Notes under the pieces: generated by a model
Database searches by the model: none
Seen by the model: the letters and a program-made list of their open reading frames with translations, nothing else
Told to the model about the DNA's origin: nothing
Shown here: positions 9,355 to 17,038 of the stretch, piece after piece
Layout: the number at the start of each line of letters is the position of its first letter
Position numbering within the stretch: the first letter of the stretch is position 1
Source of the DNA: VGBV01 sp963813725
GTDB lineage: Bacteria > Actinomycetota > Thermoleophilia > Solirubrobacterales > 70-9
Direction: 5' to 3'
DNA length: 64,000 bases
Assembly: GCA_963813725.1 (NCBI GenBank)
Contig: CAWFAI010000017.1
Location: 168,120-232,119, forward strand
Made by a program: the position numbers and the translations under genes

Positions 9355-9867
9355 CTAGGCCAGGCCCTCGGCCTCGTACTCGCGCAGGAAGCCCTCGAAC
9401 AGGCGGCGGTGGCCCTGCTCGTCGTGGAGGATGGCGATCACCATGTCCTGGGTGACGTGGTCGACTCCGTCGGTGACCTCGATCACCTTGGTGTAGTGCT
9501 CGATGGCGCCGGTCTCGGCCTCGATCACGCCGCGGACGATGTGGACGACGTCGGTCTGATGCTCGGGCGGCTGCAGGAAGCTCTGCTCGGCCGAGAACTC
9601 CTCGGAGCCCGGCACGACGCCGTAGAGCTCCTTGATCCGCTCGGCGAACTGCTTGGCGTGGCCCAGCTCCTCGGTGATGTCCGCCTCGAGGGACTCCTTG
9701 ATCTCCTGGGCGCGGACGCCGTCGGGGTTGACCGAGTTCGCGATGTAGCTCATCACGGTCTCGATCTCCATCCAGTACGCCTTCTTCAGCAGCTCGACGA
9801 TCTCCTCGCGCTTGGCGGACTGATCGTCGCCCAGGATGCCCTCGGAAGCCTTAGCAGCGGTCGCCAT
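9355..9867 (-). CDS. Ferritin-like diiron protein
   Basis: 170 residues, four-helix-bundle ferritin-like family. Iron-ligand style motifs are visible: YWMEIETVMSYI (Glu), ITEELGHAKQF (Glu, His), VIEAETGAIEHY (Glu, His) and ILHDEQGHRRLFE (Glu, His). Such proteins store iron or act as diiron oxidases, often in stress protection. The ATG at 9867 is preceded by AAAGGGG at good spacing; a longer ORF starting at 9897 lacks this. A short palindrome lies 37-52 bases upstream. Confidence 0.8.
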   Translation of the reverse strand: MATAAKASEGILGDDQSAKREEIVELLKKAYWMEIETVMSYIANSVNPDGVRAQEIKESLEADITEELGHAKQFAERIKELYGVVPGSEEFSAEQSFLQPPEHQTDVVHIVRGVIEAETGAIEHYTKVIEVTDGVDHVTQDMVIAILHDEQGHRRLFEGFLREYEAEGLA

Positions 9868-9904
9868 CGTGCCCCTTTCAGCTCGGTCGCTTGACAACTG
9901 CGGT

Positions 9905-9919
9905 GCTACCCAAGGTAGC
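9905..9919. promoter_or_regulatory. Palindrome upstream of the ferritin-like gene (possible operator)
   Basis: GCTACC-CAA-GGTAGC is a perfect 6-bp inverted repeat, and two further G:C pairs flank it after one mismatch. It sits between the transglycosylase stop and the ferritin-like start, so it could be a repressor site for an iron- or stress-controlled gene or a weak transcription stop. No regulator is assigned. Confidence 0.3.
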
Positions 9920-9933
9920 GCCGCCGATAAACG

Positions 9934-10908
9934 CTAGGCGCACGACCAAGCGCCGGGACCGTCCTCGCGCCAGATGATGGCGGCGATGCGGTCCTGCTCG
10001 GTCTTGGACGCGAGGTGCGGCAGTCCGCTGCCGCCGTAGGCGCGCCAGGTCGAGGGGATGATCTGGTACGCGCCGCCGGCGCCGCTGGAGGGGTTGAGCG
10101 CGCGATAGTTGCCGCCGGACTCGCAGATGACGATATAGGTGGGGATCGAGTACGGCCCGCCCAGGTAGGCGCCCTCGCCGAGCTGCAGGGCGGCCTCGCG
10201 GCGGACCTCCAGCTCCCAGCCCAAGATGCTGTCCTGGAGCTCGCCCAGGGCCGCCTGCTCCTCGACCCTCGCCTCGGCGACCGCGGCGGCCCGGGCCTCG
10301 GCGCCGGCCCGCACCGAATCGATCTCGGCGCGGGCGGACTCGAGCTCCCGGGCCTGCGCGGCGATGCTCGCCTTCAGCCCGAGGATCGCCTCGTAGCTGG
10401 CCGCGACCTCGTCGCGAAGGCTCGAGACGCGGTCAGCGATGCGCTCGTCGGCCTCGGTCAGCGCCTCGAGGTAGTCGGAGCGGGTTTCGAGGTCCTCGAA
10501 GCCATCGGATTCGAGGACGACGGAGAGGTAATCGACGTCCGTGCCCTTGTAGATCTCGACCAGGCGATCGGAGAGCACCGCGACCGAGCGCTTGTACCTG
10601 GCGCGCGCGGCTTCCAGCTGCTTCTCGGCCGCGAGCAGATCATCGCTCAGGGCCTTGGAGCGAGTCGCGCTCTCGCGGAGCTGCGCGGCCAGCTCCTGCT
10701 CGCGGGCGGCGGCGTCTGCCGCGCGCTGCTCCAGCTCGGCGATCTCGCTGGACTTGGCGTTGATCCGCGCGGTGATCAGCTGCGCCTCGGAGCGGGCGGA
10801 GTCGAGCTTCTGCTCGGTGTCGCTGGGCGCCGCTCCGGCCAGCGAGCCGGCGGCGAGCGCGGCCGAGGCGGCCACGGCGCCGATGCCGATCCTGACTGCT
10901 GTGCCCAA
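9934..10908 (-). CDS. Secreted coiled-coil protein with C-terminal transglycosylase/Rpf-like domain
   Basis: 324 residues. Signal peptide at residues ~5-28 (VRIGIGAVAASAALAAGSLAGA), then a long heptad-rich coiled coil rich in Ala/Glu/Arg (PcsB/FtsX-interacting type), and a C-terminal domain with IVICESGGNYRALNPSS, GAYQIIPSTW and the terminal GPGAWSCA, typical of resuscitation-promoting-factor/lysozyme-like domains. It probably cleaves peptidoglycan outside the membrane, with the coiled coil controlling activity. I choose the TTG at 10908 because AAAGGAG precedes it by eight bases and a signal peptide follows immediately; the longer ORF to 11061 adds a Pro/Arg-rich stretch unlike protein. Confidence 0.82.
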   Translation of the reverse strand: MGTAVRIGIGAVAASAALAAGSLAGAAPSDTEQKLDSARSEAQLITARINAKSSEIAELEQRAADAAAREQELAAQLRESATRSKALSDDLLAAEKQLEAARARYKRSVAVLSDRLVEIYKGTDVDYLSVVLESDGFEDLETRSDYLEALTEADERIADRVSSLRDEVAASYEAILGLKASIAAQARELESARAEIDSVRAGAEARAAAVAEARVEEQAALGELQDSILGWELEVRREAALQLGEGAYLGGPYSIPTYIVICESGGNYRALNPSSGAGGAYQIIPSTWRAYGGSGLPHLASKTEQDRIAAIIWREDGPGAWSCA

Positions 10909-11067
10909 CTTGCCGCTCCTTTGCGAGGTTCCGAACGAAGCCCGAAACGTTAGCGTTCGCTCAAACACTCGCAGCGGCGGCCGCAGGGCGCCTCGCGGGT
11001 GCCTCGCCGCTGCAACGGATCCTGCAGAGCCTTGGCCACCACGCGTGGCGCCCTGGGCCACAAGGCC

Positions 11068-11997
11068 TTAGGCGGCGACCGCCGCCGGGATCTCCGAGCC
11101 GTAGCTCTCCCCGGCCTCCACCAGGACCGAGAGCATCGCCTCGGTCGCCGGCGAGCGCGCGGCGTCCTCGCGGGTCACCGCCCAGACCCGCCGCGTGGTC
11201 TGCTTGTCGCTCACAGGTCGCAGCTCGATGCCCGGGGCGCGGTCGCCCAGGGCCAACTCGGGCAGCACGGTCACCCCCATGCCGGCGGAGACCAGGCCCT
11301 TCAGCACCTGGTAGTCGTCGCTGTCGAACGAGACGTTGGGCTCAAAGCCTGCGTCCTGGCAGAGGCGGATCACGTTCGCGCGGCAGGAGCCGCTGCGCCC
11401 GCAGAGCCAGTCCTCGTCGGCGAGGTCGGCGAGCTTGATCGCGTCGGACGCGGCGAGGGGGTGCCCCGGAGGCAGGGCAACCCACATGCTCTCCTCGAGC
11501 AGCAGGGTGCGCTCGAGGTCGCGTTCCGGCTCATCGGGGTGCGCGCTGAAGTCGAACCCGAGCGCGATGTCGTAGTCCCCTGCGCGGAGGGCGGGGATCG
11601 AGTCCTCGGGCTCACCCTCCCCCAGCCCGAGCTCGATCGCGGGGTAGCGCCCGCGGAAGATGGAGATCGCCTTGGTGACGACGGTCGCGCCCGCGCTCGG
11701 AAAGCTGATCACGCGCACGCGTCCGCCCTCGAGGCCCGCGATCTCGGAGAGCTCGCGCTCGGCCTCGTCGAGGCGGCAGAGGACCGCGTCGGCGTGGCCC
11801 ATCAGCGTCTCGCCGGCGCTGGTGAGCTTGGGGCCGTCGCTGGTCCGCTCCAGCAACTGCATCCCGACCTCCTTCTCCAGCGCGGCGACCTGCTGGCTCA
11901 CGGCCGACTGGGAGAGGTGGAGCGAGTCCGCGGCGGCCGAGAACGAGCCCCTCGCGATCACCTCGCGCAGCACCCGCATCCGCTTCACGTCGAGCAT
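11068..11997 (-). CDS. LysR-family transcriptional regulator
   Basis: 309 residues. N-terminal winged helix-turn-helix (REVIARGSFSAAADSLHLSQSAVSQQVAALE) followed by a LysR substrate-binding domain (VRVISFPSAGATVV..., IALGFDFSA, ALPPGHPLA, GLVSAGMGVTVLPELAL). The effector is unknown. The ATG at 11997 fits the family start. A 7-bp inverted repeat 13 bases upstream may be its own binding site, and the divergent gene at 12101 is the obvious regulation candidate. Confidence 0.9.
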   Translation of the reverse strand: MLDVKRMRVLREVIARGSFSAAADSLHLSQSAVSQQVAALEKEVGMQLLERTSDGPKLTSAGETLMGHADAVLCRLDEAERELSEIAGLEGGRVRVISFPSAGATVVTKAISIFRGRYPAIELGLGEGEPEDSIPALRAGDYDIALGFDFSAHPDEPERDLERTLLLEESMWVALPPGHPLAASDAIKLADLADEDWLCGRSGSCRANVIRLCQDAGFEPNVSFDSDDYQVLKGLVSAGMGVTVLPELALGDRAPGIELRPVSDKQTTRRVWAVTREDAARSPATEAMLSVLVEAGESYGSEIPAAVAA

Positions 11998-12009
11998 TAG
12001 AAGAACTTA

Positions 12010-12044
12010 TCAGCTACAGAAGCAATCCATGTTGCGCTGATACC
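12010..12044. promoter_or_regulatory. Inverted repeat between lysR-type gene and divergent ORF
   Basis: TATCAGC at 12010-12016 and GCTGATA at 12038-12044 are perfect inverted arms separated by 21 bases, placed in the divergent intergenic region. LysR regulators typically bind spaced dyads next to their own gene, so this is a plausible operator. The spacing is longer than the usual T-N11-A box, so the call is tentative. Confidence 0.35.
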
Positions 12045-12100
12045 TCACACGGAGGACGATGGCTCCGTTGAATCGTCAGAGAGCAAAGAGGGAGAGCGAA

Positions 12101-12461
12101 ATGGAAGCCAACGGAAACAGCGAGATGGGCGAGATCAGGATCGGCCTGCTGGGTGCCGAGCACGCAGCCGAGCTGGGCGCGGGTCGCCGAGCGCGACTCT
12201 AGCCTGGCCCCCACCGGGATGGTCGTGGGCGCCCGCGTGGGCGGGCGGCTCGTCGCCGCCCAATCGGTCAGCGACGGGCGCCTCGTCGCCGATCCGTTCG
12301 TCCCCACGGCCGAGCTGCAGCAGCTGCTGGCCAAGCGCGTCGCTCAGCTGCGCGGCAGGGACGGCGGGCGCTTCGGAGGGCTGCTGGGGCGCAGGTCGCG
12401 GTCGCACGCGGCATTGCCGAGCTCGCCCTCCGGGGCCGGCGGGAAGCTGCTTCGGATCTAG
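12101..12461 (+). CDS. Small actinobacterial conserved protein, frameshifted
   Basis: Reconstructed length about 119 residues. The start ATG at 12101 has GGGAGAG upstream and encodes an N-terminal part ending ...GEIRIGLLGAEHAAEL. The frame must shift by one base at about 12174 (an extra G in a GGG run) to continue as ARVAERDSSLAPTGMVVGAR, then GGRLVAAQSVSDGRLVADPFVPTAELQQLLAKRVAQL. That pattern (a short GNAT-like lead, then VADPFxPTAEL) is common in actinobacterial small proteins of unknown role. Without the shift the first frame ends after ~36 codons. Probably a sequencing error, but a pseudogene cannot be excluded. Confidence 0.5.
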
Positions 12462-12470
12462 CGGGCTCGG

Positions 12471-12635
12471 CTAGGCGCTGTCGCTGTCGTCTTCGCGCGT
12501 CGCCGCGTAGACGCCGATCGCGCCGACCACCGCCGCGGCGACTCCGACCGCCGCCGCGGCCCGCAGCTGCTGGCCGTAGCGGTAGCGCACGAAGCCGACG
12601 ACGGCGCGCCCGATCAACTCGTAGACATTGCTCAA
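12471..12635 (-). CDS. Small single-pass membrane protein downstream of argG
   Basis: 54 residues from a TTG at 12635, which is preceded by AAGGAGAG at normal spacing. The sequence starts SNVYELIGRAVVGFVRYRYG. One transmembrane helix (AAAAVGVAAAVVGAIGVYAA) and an acidic tail (REDDSDSA) follow. It starts 17 bases after the argG stop, so it is probably in the same transcript. Function unknown. Confidence 0.55.
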   Translation of the reverse strand: MSNVYELIGRAVVGFVRYRYGQQLRAAAAVGVAAAVVGAIGVYAATREDDSDSA

Positions 12636-12651
12636 CGGTCTCTCCTTGAGG

Positions 12652-13935
12652 TCACTGCTTCTTCTCTTCCCCGCCTTCCGCCCTCCGAACCCTATGGGCC
12701 AGGCGGCTCTGCAGTGTGAACAGCTCGATGAATCCCGGGCTGGCGTGCTGTGAGAACTCCCCTCCCGACTCGCCGAACGACGCCAGCGAGCGGTCATAGA
12801 GCGCGTAGGGCGAGCTGCGCGCCACCGGCGTCGCCGAGCCGCGGTAGAGCCTCATCGTGATCTCGCCGGTGACGAACTCATTGACCGAGTCCATGTAGGC
12901 GTCCAGGTCGGCGCGCAGGGGCTCCAGCCACAACCCCGCGTAACAGAGATAGGCCCAGTGGGTTTCCAGGGCCCCCTTGAAGTTGTTCTGATGGATCGTG
13001 CAGACGAGCTTCTCCAGCTCCCGGTGGGCGGGCATGATGATCGCCGCGGCCGGCACCTCGTAGAGGTCGCGCACCTTGAGGCCGACGATCCGGTCCTCGA
13101 CGTGATCGACGATGCCGACCCCGTGCTTCGAGCCCAGCTCGGCGGCGCGGTCGATCAGCTCGACCAGGCCGAGGCGCTCGCCGTCCAGCGAGACCGGTTC
13201 GCCGCGCTCGAACCCGACCCGGACAAGCTCGGCCTGATCGGGGGCCCGCTCGGGCGGGGTCACGAGCTGAAAGACGTCGTCCGGCGGCGGCGCCTCGAGG
13301 TCCTCGATCGCGCGGCCCTCCGAGGAGCGCCCCCAGAGGTTGTCGTCGATCGAGTACGGCGAGACCTCGGTGCCGCCCTTGACCGGGATGCCGTGCTCGC
13401 GGGCGTACGCGATCTCCTCCTCGCGGCCCATCTGCCACTCGCGCACGGGCGCGATCACCCGCAGATCCGGATCGAGCGTCGCGATCGTTCCCTCGATCCG
13501 CACCTGGTCGTTGCCCTTGCCGGTGCAGCCGTGGGCGACCGTGTCGCAGCCGTGCTCGCGCGCGGCCTCCACGGCGATCTTCGCGATCAGCGGCCTGCCC
13601 AGCGCGGTGAAGAGGGGGTAGCCGCCGCCGTAGAGCGCGTTGGCCTTGATCGCGCGCAGCACGTACTGGGCGGCGAACTCCGCCCGCGCGTCAACGACGA
13701 CGGTGTCGGCGGCGCCGAGCTGCTCGGCCTTGCCGGTGACCACGTCCCAGTCCTCGCCGGGCTGGCCGAGGTCGACCGTCAGCGTCACGATCTCGGCCCC
13801 GTAGCGCTCCTGGATCCACTTCAGCATCACGCTGGTGTCGAGGCCCCCCGAATAGAGCAGCAGCACGCGGCCGACCTGCTCGGGATCGGCCTCGTAGGAG
13901 GCGACGCGCCTGTGCTCGGGTTCGCGGTCGGTCAT
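12652..13935 (-). CDS. argG: Argininosuccinate synthase
   Basis: Joins citrulline and aspartate with ATP to form argininosuccinate, the penultimate step of arginine synthesis. 427 residues. The N-terminal nucleotide-binding motif YSGGLDTS is near residue 29. Other family blocks are GLDTSVMLKW, HGCTGKGNDQVR, SPYSIDDNLWGRS and SPYALYDRSLASF. A ~22-residue N-terminal extension precedes the core. It is separated from the argCJBD cluster at 37-41 kb; argF, argH and argR are not in the window. Confidence 0.95.
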   Translation of the reverse strand: MTDREPEHRRVASYEADPEQVGRVLLLYSGGLDTSVMLKWIQERYGAEIVTLTVDLGQPGEDWDVVTGKAEQLGAADTVVVDARAEFAAQYVLRAIKANALYGGGYPLFTALGRPLIAKIAVEAAREHGCDTVAHGCTGKGNDQVRIEGTIATLDPDLRVIAPVREWQMGREEEIAYAREHGIPVKGGTEVSPYSIDDNLWGRSSEGRAIEDLEAPPPDDVFQLVTPPERAPDQAELVRVGFERGEPVSLDGERLGLVELIDRAAELGSKHGVGIVDHVEDRIVGLKVRDLYEVPAAAIIMPAHRELEKLVCTIHQNNFKGALETHWAYLCYAGLWLEPLRADLDAYMDSVNEFVTGEITMRLYRGSATPVARSSPYALYDRSLASFGESGGEFSQHASPGFIELFTLQSRLAHRVRRAEGGEEKKQ

Positions 13936-14023
13936 CGGCGGGGCAGTTTCGCACGGGCGGCGCCGCGCGGGGCGCGCACACCCGCTTTGTCAGGCACTTA
14001 AGCCGCGCTGGCATCATGGGCGG

Positions 14024-14701
14024 ATGAAGAGCCCTCGCGTCCACCGGCCCCTGCGGATCCTCTCCACCGCGCTGCTGACGGCGGGCGTGGTGGTGATGGC
14101 TGACGTGGGCCTGACCCTGGCATGGCAGGAGCCGGTGTCGGCCGCCTACACCGCCTACGAGCAGTGGCGCGCCGCCGACCGCCTCGACGAGATCACGAAG
14201 GAGTTCGACTCCTCCGAGACCGACTCCTCCGAGACCGTCGACCCGGCCGAGGTGCGCAGGCTCGCCAAGCGCTTTGAGGGCAAGGTCTCCGAAGGCGACC
14301 CGATCGGCAGGCTCAAGGTGCCGCGCATCGACCTCAACGTCGTGCTCATGAACGGCACCGACACCGGGACGCTCCAGAAGGGACCCGGGCGATACCCGCA
14401 GACGGCGCTGCCGGGGTTCGGCGAGACGACGGGGATCGCCGGGCACCGCACGACCTACGCCGCACCGCTGAGGCGCATCAACGAGATCGAGGACGGGGAC
14501 GAGGTCAGGGTGGAGCTGCCCTACGGCACCTTCGTCTACAAGGTCCAGAAGCACGAGATCGTCAGCCCCCAGGACGTCGAGATCGTCTATCCGGTGGGCT
14601 ACGAGCGCGTCGTCCTGACCGCCTGCCACCCCCTCTACAGCGCGGCTCAGCGCTGGGCGGTGTTCGCGAAGCTGAAGCGCTACGAGCCTAGCTCGGCCTG
14701 A
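14024..14701 (+). CDS. Sortase (class D/E-like transpeptidase)
   Basis: 225 residues with an N-terminal membrane anchor (ILSTALLTAGVVVMADVGLTLAW). The catalytic residues are visible: His in GIAGHRTTYAAP, Cys201 in LTACHP and Arg210 in AAQRWAVF. Sortases cleave LPxTG-like signals on secreted proteins and link them to the cell wall. A short Ser/Glu repeat (DSSETDSSETVD) sits between anchor and catalytic domain. A likely substrate with an LPFTG signal is encoded at 16435-16764 on the other strand. Class cannot be fixed by eye; D or E are the likely choices for an actinobacterium. Confidence 0.88.
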   Translation: MKSPRVHRPLRILSTALLTAGVVVMADVGLTLAWQEPVSAAYTAYEQWRAADRLDEITKEFDSSETDSSETVDPAEVRRLAKRFEGKVSEGDPIGRLKVPRIDLNVVLMNGTDTGTLQKGPGRYPQTALPGFGETTGIAGHRTTYAAPLRRINEIEDGDEVRVELPYGTFVYKVQKHEIVSPQDVEIVYPVGYERVVLTACHPLYSAAQRWAVFAKLKRYEPSSA

Positions 14702-15532
14702 AGCTCTTGATCGCCGCATCAGCCGCGGCCGCGATCTTCGCCTTCGCATCGCCCTCGACCCGGGTCAGGATCACGAAGGTGTAGCCCTCGCCAGCCAGCA
14801 TCGTCGCCGTCTCCTGCCCACCCTCATAGCTCGCGCTCACCATCGCCGCGCGCCGGCCGCCGATCCGCAGCTGCTCGGGACGCCCGATCGCTGCCCCTGG
14901 ATGCTGACCCAGCAGGAAGCGGGCAGCCGCGATCGCGAGCCTGCCGGCGGGCGCTCGCCGGGCTGATGGAAGATGGCGATCCGCCCCTCGGCTCCCCCCG
15001 CGACGAGCTCGACCTCGGTGCCGCTGGTCGCGCTTCGCCATCCCTTCGGCACGCCGATCGCGAACAGGTCCAGAAAGGTGCGCCTGGCGAGCTTGACCAT
15101 CTCGGCCGGCGCCGGCGCCGGTGGCTCTTCAGCCAGCTCGGCGATGACCGGCCGCTGCGACTCGGGCGTGCCGTCGTCCCCATCGTCCCTGGCGATCGCG
15201 ACCGCGGCCGCGGCCAGCGCCAGGACTCCGCCCGCCACAGCCAGGAGCCGCCACCCTCGCCCCACCCGCGAGCGGTCGCCGGCGCCTGAGCCCGCCGGCC
15301 GCCTCGCGGCCGGCCCGGGCTCGGCGCGCGGAAGGCCCGGTAGGCCGTGGTCCGCAGCCTCGCCGGCCGAATGGCTGATGACCCTCCCGCATCCCTCGCA
15401 GATGATTCGCAGCCGGGGACCTCCGGGCCGCTCGCGCTCGACCCTGAGCGAGCCGTCGCAGGCTTGGTGTTCGGCGAGGAACCGCGAGATGCGCGGAAAG
15501 CCTCTGCCGCCGGAGGGGCCGCCCTGCTCCAT
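14688..15532 (-). CDS. Membrane protein with N-terminal CxxC motif, frameshifted
   Basis: Reconstructed ~281 residues. The N-terminal ~75 residues include CEGCGR after an RxRII strand, like half a zinc ribbon. A Pro/Arg-rich linker, one transmembrane helix (WRLLAVAGGVLALAAAAVAIA) and an extracellular domain follow (FAIGVPKGWRS, ELVAGGAEGRIAIFHQPGERPPAG ... RLAIAAARFLLGQHPGAA ... YTFVILTRVEGD). The frame changes at about 14948, where one base seems missing after the PPAG codons. No known family. It overlaps the sortase 3' end by 14 bases on the opposite strand and lies just downstream of the coiled-coil gene. Confidence 0.55.
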
Positions 15533-15552
15533 GCCGCTTGCTCCGCCGGGCC

Positions 15553-16209
15553 TCAGATGCCGATCTCGTCGAGGAGCCGTGCCGGATCCTCGATGCCGTG
15601 CTCGTCGCGCAGCCGCCGGGCGATCTCTTCACGCGTACTGCCTGCCACGGCCATCTGGGTCGCGAGCAGCCGCGCCTTCTCGGAGGGCGCCGGAGGGGGA
15701 TCGGCCCTGTGGCGGTCGCCTTGGTAGCGGCGCTCCTCGTAGCGGGGCGCAGGGGGCGGGGGCGCTGCCGGAGGTGGCGGCGGCGGCGCGGACCCCGCCG
15801 GGGTGCCGGAGGCGGGGGCCGGCGGATATGGCGCAACCTGCGGATAGGCCATCGGCGGCACCAGGTAGGTGGGGGGCGAGCCGTACGCGGGTGCCTGCGG
15901 CCCGGCAGCCTTGGAGGCCTCCATCGTCGCGACCAGCTCCTCCGCATGACGGGCGAGGGCCCTGATGCGCTCGATCAGGTCCTCCGCCGCGTCCGAGAGC
16001 CTGGCGATGCGCTCCCTGGCGTCCCTGTCGCTGCGCTGAAGCTGTTCCAGGAATCGCGCGGCCTCCTGTTCGGCCTCGGCGCGGATGGCGTCGGCCTCGC
16101 CCTGAGCCACCGAGAGGATGGAATCGACGTGCCCGGCGAGGATCGTCTCAACGTCCCCGCCCGGCGGGGCCGGCGGCCCCGGGTCGCTGTTTCCATCCGC
16201 TGGGATCAT
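15553..16209 (-). CDS. Coiled-coil, proline-rich hypothetical protein
   Basis: 218 residues in three parts. Residues ~20-100 are a charged coiled coil (VDSILSVAQGEADAIRAEAEQEAARFLEQLQ), residues ~105-165 are Pro/Ala/Tyr-rich, and a C-terminal helical motif (EKARLLATQMAVAGSTREEIARRLRDEHG) resembles the small C-terminal helical tail found on many actinobacterial coiled-coil proteins. No signal peptide. The coiled-coil part is reminiscent of DivIVA-like scaffolds but lacks their N-terminal signature, so I do not assign it. Twenty bases upstream of the membrane protein gene; probably one transcript. Confidence 0.6.
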   Translation of the reverse strand: MIPADGNSDPGPPAPPGGDVETILAGHVDSILSVAQGEADAIRAEAEQEAARFLEQLQRSDRDARERIARLSDAAEDLIERIRALARHAEELVATMEASKAAGPQAPAYGSPPTYLVPPMAYPQVAPYPPAPASGTPAGSAPPPPPPAAPPPPAPRYEERRYQGDRHRADPPPAPSEKARLLATQMAVAGSTREEIARRLRDEHGIEDPARLLDEIGI

Positions 16210-16378
16210 GCTGGGGGAACGGTACCGGCCGGATCCACCGGATGGGCGCGAGTACCTAGATGGTCTCGAGGCTCGCCGGCAGCTCGGAGTTGGCGCGCGC
16301 CCGATCAGACCGAGGCGGATCGAGCTGCGCCCGGCTTGAGTTCTGGGCTCAGCCCTCCCTGGCGTTCACGATCCGACC

Positions 16379-16419
16379 ATTCGCCATTGCCCCCCTCGCC
16401 GAGGGGGCAGTGGCGAGTG
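16379..16419 (-). terminator. Strong hairpin after the LPFTG gene
   Basis: Arms 16379-16394 and about 16403-16419 pair over 16 positions with only T/G wobble-type differences. It lies 15 bases past the stop of the sortase-substrate gene on the minus strand. There is no clear T-run after the stem, which is common for GC-rich actinobacterial terminators but lowers confidence. Confidence 0.5.
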
Positions 16420-16434
16420 ATGCTCGAATCGCTG

Positions 16435-16764
16435 CTAAACGCCGGGGTTGCGCGGATTCGAGAGCTTCCGAAGCGCCATCCCCGTGCCCACCAGTAGGCA
16501 GGCCACAGCCAGCAGGATCAGGAGATCCATGCCCGTGAACGGAAGCGAGCCAATCGGGGAATCGAGGCCGCTGCCGCTGTTGCTGCCGGTGCCACTGCCA
16601 CTGCCACTGCCGCCGCCGCCGCCCCCGGTTGCCGCCTCGGGGATCGCCGGGTCGTACTGCGCTGCCGACGGGTCGTCCTGGGCAAGTCCGGTCCCTGGAG
16701 CCACCAGCAGCCCGGCCATCGCCGTCAGCAAGATTGCGAGGCGGATGTTCTTTCTATTCAACAT
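16435..16764 (-). CDS. LPFTG-anchored secreted protein (sortase substrate)
   Basis: 109 residues. A signal peptide (IRLAILLTAMAGLLVAPGTGLAQ) is followed by a short region and a Gly/Ser linker (about residues 48-68). The wall-sorting signal LPFTG is at residues 74-78, then a hydrophobic helix (LLILLAVACLLVGTGMAL) and a positive tail (RKLSNPR). These are the three parts of a sortase signal. With only ~50 mature residues it is probably a spacer-like or display protein. The 270-base leader before it holds a tandem structured repeat. The sortase gene lies 1.7 kb away. Confidence 0.85.
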   Translation of the reverse strand: MLNRKNIRLAILLTAMAGLLVAPGTGLAQDDPSAAQYDPAIPEAATGGGGGGSGSGSGTGSNSGSGLDSPIGSLPFTGMDLLILLAVACLLVGTGMALRKLSNPRNPGV

Positions 16765-16885
16765 TTTCGATGGTCCTCAGTTTCTCGTCTCGTATGGGCG
16801 CTGTTCGCCTATCGGCTTTGAGTCGGATCTAAATACGGGTTGCCCATTTTTGCATCGCAAGCCACCCGCCGCCGCAGTCCGGACG

Positions 16886-17032
16886 CCCCCAGCCGGATAC
16901 GCGGTCCGCAATGGTAGCCGCAAGCGGTTGTCCTCCGCAAGGCGCATTTTACGGTAATTGTCCCCCAGCATGCGCCGTGCGCAAAGGTACCCGCAAGCGG
17001 GTGTCCTCCGCAAGGCGCATTTACGGTAATTG
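16886..17032. repeat. Two tandem ~73-nt copies of a structured repeat
   Basis: Two direct copies, about 16886-16961 and 16962-17032. Each begins CCCCCAGC, continues through CGCAA-GGTA, a small hairpin (ACCCGC-AA-GCGGGT in copy 2), GTCCTCCGCAAGGCGCA and ends TTACGGTAATTG. One stem pair differs as G/T in copy 1 and C/G in copy 2, a pairing-preserving change on the plus strand. It does not code convincingly. It lies between the O-antigen-ligase stop and the LPFTG gene leader, both on the minus strand. I cannot match it to a known RNA family. Confidence 0.7.
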
Positions 17033-17038
17033 CGCAAG

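Noticed and set aside
16208..16339. 43-codon plus-strand ORF divergent from the coiled-coil gene
   Set aside because: No ribosome site and no similarity visible.
15538..16497. Plus-strand ORF of 319 codons antisense to the coiled-coil gene
   Set aside because: No recognisable motif and low-complexity Arg/Gly content.
16770..16860. Possible c-di-GMP-I riboswitch on the minus strand before the LPFTG gene (GGGCAACCC ... ACTCAAAGCC)
   Set aside because: Only fragments of the core resemble it; the stem between them and the 3' half are missing.
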